A stretch of DNA of 26,486 nucleotides from a virus, in IMG/VR virus record IMGVR_UViG_3300037245_000515, positions 1-26,486 of that record; one strand, given 5' to 3'. A model generated the notes under the pieces. The model did not search any database and had not been told where the DNA came from. It saw only the letters and a list, made by a program, of their open reading frames with translations. Made by a program: the position numbers and the translations under genes. Positions within the stretch are counted from its first letter, which is position 1. Every line of letters begins with the position of its first letter. Positions 22,537-26,486 of this stretch are shown one piece after another.

Positions 22537-22996
22537 GTGCCTGCTCACTTTCTTTCAATGCTGAGATGATTGCTTTGCCAATCACGTAAGCCTCTTTGTC
22601 CCGAAGTCTTTCCTCAACTGCGGCTTTGACTACGCTACCAACAGTATCACCGGTGTCATCATAAAGTTTGACCTTTGCCGTTTCCTCAACTGCTTGGATT
22701 ATAGCCTCAGTGATAATGCGAACCTGATTGTACTTATCATCCGCTACCACAAGTTCCTGTTTCTTCCGCATGTTAGTGTAAACGCCCGCGAAGATTGACA
22801 GGATAGTACTGAGAGCCAGAGCCGGTACAGCTAAAGGATTGCCAGTAGCCGCCAAGCCACCAACAGTACCATCAACGATCATAACTGTATCACTCTTGAC
22901 CGCACCATCCTTCGGAATGAGAATCGAATCCAGAACAGCACAGCCAGATATAAGCATAGCAATACTGCATACTAAAGTCAGTAAATACTTATTCAT
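22529..22996 (-). CDS. Phage membrane lipoprotein (155 aa)
   Basis: 155 residues. Residues 1-19 are a lipoprotein signal peptide (MNKYLLTLVCSIAMLISGCA, lipobox I-S-G-C with Cys19 as lipid site). After a short linker, residues about 45-73 form a second hydrophobic segment with Gly/Pro (VGGLAATGNPLAVPALALST, then ILSIFAGVY), followed by RKKQ and a charged cytoplasmic or periplasmic helix. The product should be a lipid-anchored envelope protein with one membrane span. Possible roles include superinfection exclusion, lysis (spanin-like) or envelope modification. Its position between GroES-like and head genes is unusual. It has AAGGGG before the ATG. Confidence 0.75.
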   Translation of the reverse strand: MNKYLLTLVCSIAMLISGCAVLDSILIPKDGAVKSDTVMIVDGTVGGLAATGNPLAVPALALSTILSIFAGVYTNMRKKQELVVADDKYNQVRIITEAIIQAVEETAKVKLYDDTGDTVGSVVKAAVEERLRDKEAYVIGKAIISALKESEQAHA

Positions 22997-23007
22997 TTTG
23001 AATCCCC

Positions 23008-23271
23008 TTACTCTGTGTATGTTGCTACAATTTCTTCTTCTTTGATGACAGCATAATGATGGCTACCATCCCTGATCAATGTTCCTGTGTAGTCAGCAAA
23101 GAGAACCAAATCGCCTACGGAAAGTTCATCAACCTGCTCACCGACCTCAACAATTACTCCACGTTTCTCTTTCTTGTCTGTGTTACCCGGAAGCAAGATA
23201 CCGCCGTTCGACACATCATCAACTTTGTTTCTCTTGATCAGTACTCTGGTTCCTAATGGTGTGATCTTCAT
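23008..23271 (-). CDS. GroES-like co-chaperonin
   Basis: 87 residues, slightly shorter than E. coli GroES (97). Family features are seen: N-terminal ITPLGTRVLIKR; a mobile-loop region from about 16 to 37 with NGGILLPG, where ILL (25-27) fits the hydrophobic tripeptide that contacts GroEL; RGVIVEVGEQ; VGDLVLFADYTGTLI; and a C-terminal YAVIKEEEIVATY. It should cap host GroEL and assist folding of the phage capsid protein, as T4 gp31 does. It lies between portal and lipoprotein genes and has the recurrent GGGAGACAGACATG leader. No GroEL gene is seen in the window. Confidence 0.93.
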   Translation of the reverse strand: MKITPLGTRVLIKRNKVDDVSNGGILLPGNTDKKEKRGVIVEVGEQVDELSVGDLVLFADYTGTLIRDGSHHYAVIKEEEIVATYTE

Positions 23272-23282
23272 GTCTGTCTCCC
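23269..23282 (-). promoter_or_regulatory. Recurrent extended ribosome binding leader
   Basis: GGGAGACAGACATG immediately after the portal stop codon and ending in the GroES-like start codon; an exact copy of two other leaders in this operon. Confidence 0.7.
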
Positions 23283-25016
23283 TTAAACTACGTTACCATC
23301 TTTCTCTTGTTTTTGTCGAGAGTTTGCAGCAGACGAATTAGGATTATTCCCTGTCCTTCCGTCCTGTACATCCTTCGACTTTACTTTACCAGATGTCGGT
23401 GTGTATGGATTCAACTGAGTTGACTGATTGGGTACAGCCGTTTCATACCAGTCATCCATTCCACGAATACCAGCCAACTTGCCTAAGTACTTCGTGACCT
23501 TTGGTACATTGAGTGAAGCCCCCTGTTGTGCTCCGATCTGAGCCGAAGGAAGAATCCACTGAGTCAGTAAGCTAAGGACTCGGTTAAACTCAACACTCGG
23601 AGACAGTCGCTGCATGGAGTACGGTTCTACTTCAAACTCATAATCCCAAAACTCGCCATCTCTTGCAGCCCGGTCAAAGGTAACTTCTATGTCACCGTAA
23701 CCGTCAATCCGCTTTACCTGTGGAACAGAAATTAGCGGGTCACTCCAGAAGAACCAGCACATCTTATTACTGATACTCTTGGTAAAATCGTATACTGCTT
23801 CCGTCATATCGTCAACACTCTTGGAGGCATTGGCAAAGGATAATTGGTCCTGTCCCAATGTTGCTGCTCCAGTTCCTTGTCCACCAAGCGTATACAGGTT
23901 GTTGCCCTGCATTGAATACTGCTGCTCTAAATAACTAATCCATTGATAATGCTGTGGGTCAATACCGTCCCACTTAATATCCTTCATACCATCAACATTA
24001 GTTACCTTGATAGCCTTCTGGTCCGGTGCAGCAGCAAGCCTCTCAGCGTCCTCTGCTCCATCCCCTTCGTAAGCAAGCACAGTCTTTTGGGCCTCTGCTT
24101 GTTTCCGCATCTTATTGACTATGATGTTTAGAGTCGTGTCCAGGTCCATCCAGTACCAGACAGGAGGGATAGGCATTGCTGTGCCGGGGAACTCTTTGAA
24201 ATACAACTTATCATAGGGTCCACCCTCCGGGGTCTCAGCTTCGATAGTACGCAGGATTGTTGCAGAATGCGGTTCGATTGTGAGAATAACCCTCTCATCA
24301 GGAACCCAAATATCCATAAGCTGAACGTATTCTTTTAGGGACTGATACTCGCCCTCAGGTTTTGCGATCTTCTCAGGATTGTACTGATCAGAAGAACCAT
24401 TCAAACGGTAAGAAGGATTCAGGATATCCCGATGTTTGTGAAACTCTTCCCTTGCGGCCTCAATCGGCATCCTATAGAAGTTACCCTCAAACTCGAAACC
24501 CTCAAAGCAGGTCGCAGTAGCATCACCGATGTAATCAACTACATCAATCGGGTCAGAGTATACTTGGCCTACTGCATGAGTGTGTCCATAGATATCTACT
24601 TCCGACTCTTTCATAATGCCGGTCTTCATAATACCAAGACCAAGCATAGCATCACGAACGACTGGCCTCAAAGAGTTCCTTGCAAACTTTATCTCTTTGA
24701 TAAGGTGGTTGAAGGCCAACTCCGTTGTCATAGCAAATGGACGGAGTTCTTTCTTTTTCGTGGTAATCAGAAGCTGAGGATTGCTCATCACCAGATATGG
24801 AATGAGAATACTCAAGCCACGGTCAATCAGGTTAATAGGATGACTGCTGCCCTCGCCATCTTCGCCCCTTGAAAAATAACCGGACTCCAATGCTCTCAGC
24901 ATCATTGCTCTTTTTGCAAGAGTTGGTCTTACTACAGTCTGCCAAGTCTTTGTACCCTTCACAAGTCTCTGCGGAAAGGAGAGCCTTACATTTTTTTCTT
25001 TGAGTATCGAAGTCAT
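23283..25016 (-). CDS. Portal protein (577 aa)
   Basis: 577 residues, in the length range of portal proteins of short-tailed phages. It follows the large terminase by eight bases with an AAGG ribosome site, the standard portal position. The N-terminal third is helical (AKRAMMLRALESGYFSRGED). The middle is alpha/beta with a WVPDERVILTIEPHSATILR strand region and DLDTTLNIIVNKMRKQAEAQ, a long helix typical of the stem/wing. About 380-450 has Q-rich and acidic helices (DQLSFANASKSVDDMTEAVY). The C-terminus is Asn/Ser-rich. The portal forms the dodecameric ring through which DNA enters and leaves. The assignment rests on position, size and pattern. Confidence 0.82.
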   Translation of the reverse strand: MTSILKEKNVRLSFPQRLVKGTKTWQTVVRPTLAKRAMMLRALESGYFSRGEDGEGSSHPINLIDRGLSILIPYLVMSNPQLLITTKKKELRPFAMTTELAFNHLIKEIKFARNSLRPVVRDAMLGLGIMKTGIMKESEVDIYGHTHAVGQVYSDPIDVVDYIGDATATCFEGFEFEGNFYRMPIEAAREEFHKHRDILNPSYRLNGSSDQYNPEKIAKPEGEYQSLKEYVQLMDIWVPDERVILTIEPHSATILRTIEAETPEGGPYDKLYFKEFPGTAMPIPPVWYWMDLDTTLNIIVNKMRKQAEAQKTVLAYEGDGAEDAERLAAAPDQKAIKVTNVDGMKDIKWDGIDPQHYQWISYLEQQYSMQGNNLYTLGGQGTGAATLGQDQLSFANASKSVDDMTEAVYDFTKSISNKMCWFFWSDPLISVPQVKRIDGYGDIEVTFDRAARDGEFWDYEFEVEPYSMQRLSPSVEFNRVLSLLTQWILPSAQIGAQQGASLNVPKVTKYLGKLAGIRGMDDWYETAVPNQSTQLNPYTPTSGKVKSKDVQDGRTGNNPNSSAANSRQKQEKDGNVV

Positions 25017-25024
25017 AAGTTACC

Positions 25025-26485
25025 TTAGTATATAAAACGCTTTGGTTGTTTCTGTTTACCCAGCTTTCTCTGTCTCATTCGCTGACCAAGACTCCTACCG
25101 TTCGAGGCTTTTTGTTTATCAACCAATGCTTTAGGCTGATACGTCAAAGCCAAGCAACACAAACCAAGAGCGATTACTCTGTCTCCATGTGCTGCATTTG
25201 CAGAACCATCTTCATCTTCTGCTGCTTTAGCCGGGTGTGGTGTACCTGCATTGTTAAACAGATACGATTCCATTTCCCGTATTGTTGCTTCACAGTGAAT
25301 CTTTATGTGCTTTACCATTGGGTTCTTAGACAGACCAGCTTTCAAAGCAACATCCAAATTCATCAGCAATGCAAACTTCGTGCCCTCCGGTCCTTTGGTA
25401 TTACACCAACCAAGTTTGTTCTTTTTCTTTTTCCGCTTGGCTGTTTCATCTCTGCGAACGTATACGAATGGATACTGGTTCTCAACTATCCTGCCTTCAA
25501 AGACACCACCAATACCATTAGACTCCCATATCAAGTAGGGTTCTTTGTCTCGTCCTCCAATCCATTTACAGAGAGCGACTGCTGTATCCGCAAAATTCTC
25601 CGGTGATGTATTAGCATCAATCCATTGACCAACTTCCTCACCAAGATTGACATCAACGATACTGAGCACACTGTTGCTTGCCCCACGACCAAGACCAATA
25701 TCCCCGCCAACAATAAAATTATGTGATTGATCTGGACGACCATTGTAAAGTTTTCCCCACCATCTTAGACGACCTACGCCACCTTGAACTACCTTATACC
25801 CTGCTACTTTGTGCTTTCTGTTGTACTGAACAACAATATCACCCTTGAATTTTGGCTCAGAAACGCATGTTTGTTCAATACGATGCAAGGTTGCCGGGGT
25901 AAATACGGACGAACCAGAACCTCTTGGCCTCATATCAAGGTTACAAGCGATGTCTCTTGCTCGTCTTGTCCGGGATTGTCTATCATACCAGACACTACGC
26001 CAGCCACCCTCGTTCGAGTCGCCACCGTCTGCCACAAATTTGATAGCTTCCAGCTTCTTCGCCCAAGGACAATCAGCATGTTTTCTTCTGAGTTCACTCA
26101 GCGTAAAGCCTATCATCGGTTCTATCTCGTTAAACACTTCCGGTATCAATTCACGATACCATTCTATGTCCCTGATCTCAATGATGTCGTAATCAGGGGT
26201 GATGTACTGACCCATATTCTTAGTTGGGTTCTCCCACCACGGCATTTTAGTAACCGGTATCTCACCAAACTTCTGTGTGATCAACTGGTTATAGGGATGT
26301 TCAACACCCCAAAAGTGAGTACTGTTAAAAATAACACATTTCGATGTGTCATTAACAGAGTCGTTAATATTCAGTGCCATGTTATGATCTATACGACCAT
26401 ACTCATCGACCAGTATACCTTTCTGCCGGTCGCCTGCACCGAAGTTCTCGTTTGTTGCTTCACCAGATATGACCGAAGAATTGTC
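25025..26485 (-). CDS. Terminase large subunit, 5' end missing
   Basis: About 486 residues are visible; the frame is open at the right edge, so Walker A and the start lie outside. Near the visible beginning, GILVDEYGRI (residues 23-32) is the Walker B-like motif with acidic D27 and E28. The nuclease domain follows: FIVGGDIGLGRGASNSVLSI (about 257-276, catalytic Asp262), YLIWESNGIGG (about 317-327, Glu321) and AAHGDRVIALGL (about 432-442, Asp435). These three acidic residues match an RNase H-like terminase nuclease. The C-terminus is basic (QRMRQRKLGKQKQPKRF). It cuts and pumps DNA into the capsid through the portal. No small terminase gene is visible. The ATG at 26380 is internal, not the start. 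Confidence 0.9.
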   Translation of the reverse strand, partial: DNSSVISGEATNENFGAGDRQKGILVDEYGRIDHNMALNINDSVNDTSKCVIFNSTHFWGVEHPYNQLITQKFGEIPVTKMPWWENPTKNMGQYITPDYDIIEIRDIEWYRELIPEVFNEIEPMIGFTLSELRRKHADCPWAKKLEAIKFVADGGDSNEGGWRSVWYDRQSRTRRARDIACNLDMRPRGSGSSVFTPATLHRIEQTCVSEPKFKGDIVVQYNRKHKVAGYKVVQGGVGRLRWWGKLYNGRPDQSHNFIVGGDIGLGRGASNSVLSIVDVNLGEEVGQWIDANTSPENFADTAVALCKWIGGRDKEPYLIWESNGIGGVFEGRIVENQYPFVYVRRDETAKRKKKKNKLGWCNTKGPEGTKFALLMNLDVALKAGLSKNPMVKHIKIHCEATIREMESYLFNNAGTPHPAKAAEDEDGSANAAHGDRVIALGLCCLALTYQPKALVDKQKASNGRSLGQRMRQRKLGKQKQPKRFIY

Positions 26486-26486
26486 C

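Noticed and set aside
1-26486. tRNA genes, integrase, attachment sites, repressor or toxin-antitoxin genes
   Set aside because: None were recognised on either strand, so no claim about lysogeny is made beyond their absence from this window.

Overview
The window is part of a tailed double-stranded DNA phage genome. It has a terminase, portal, scaffold and capsid series, a multidomain tail fibre, and many small overlapping genes. No integrase, repressor, tRNA, CRISPR array, insertion sequence or bacterial housekeeping gene is visible. No tape-measure gene is seen. Instead there are a probable head-tail adaptor, a propeller-like tail protein and internal virion proteins, so a short-tailed (podovirus-like) particle is the best guess. 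A lipobox on one virus protein suggests a host with lipoprotein processing, most likely Gram-negative. I cannot name the host or a close relative.

Layout: bases 1-3782 are read on the + strand. They hold a partial gene that may have a nucleoside deoxyribosyltransferase-like fold, a calcineurin-like metallophosphoesterase, two tandem paralogous small proteins, an RNA ligase, a run of tiny cysteine-pair (zinc-ribbon-like) proteins, and three very small membrane peptides. Almost all of these overlap by 1-8 bases, so they probably form one translationally coupled operon whose promoter lies left of the window.

Bases 3833-26485 are read on the - strand and form the virion operon. In transcription order (right to left) it encodes: large terminase (5' end missing), portal, GroES-like co-chaperonin, a lipoprotein, small head-region proteins, an FmdB-type zinc ribbon, an acidic scaffold, the putative major capsid protein, a decoration-like protein with a lectin-like C-terminus, a 113-residue protein, the adaptor, three small virion proteins, a sandwich/FnIII protein, the propeller-like tail protein, an Ala/Gly-rich helical protein, the 1282-residue fibre, a 54-residue basic protein, a coiled-coil internal protein, a 1147-residue probable ejection protein, and a small XhlA-like membrane protein. 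A strong U-tract hairpin ends this operon and separates it from the convergent + strand operon. Two further hairpins bracket the decoration gene and could set capsid-protein ratios.

How the parts fit: terminase and portal package DNA. The scaffold and GroES help assemble the capsid shell. Decoration protein covers the shell, and adaptor, nozzle and fibre form the tail and bind the host. The internal proteins are probably ejected with the DNA. The + strand cluster looks like nucleic-acid metabolism and host takeover, with a possible RNA-repair pair (phosphoesterase plus RNA ligase).
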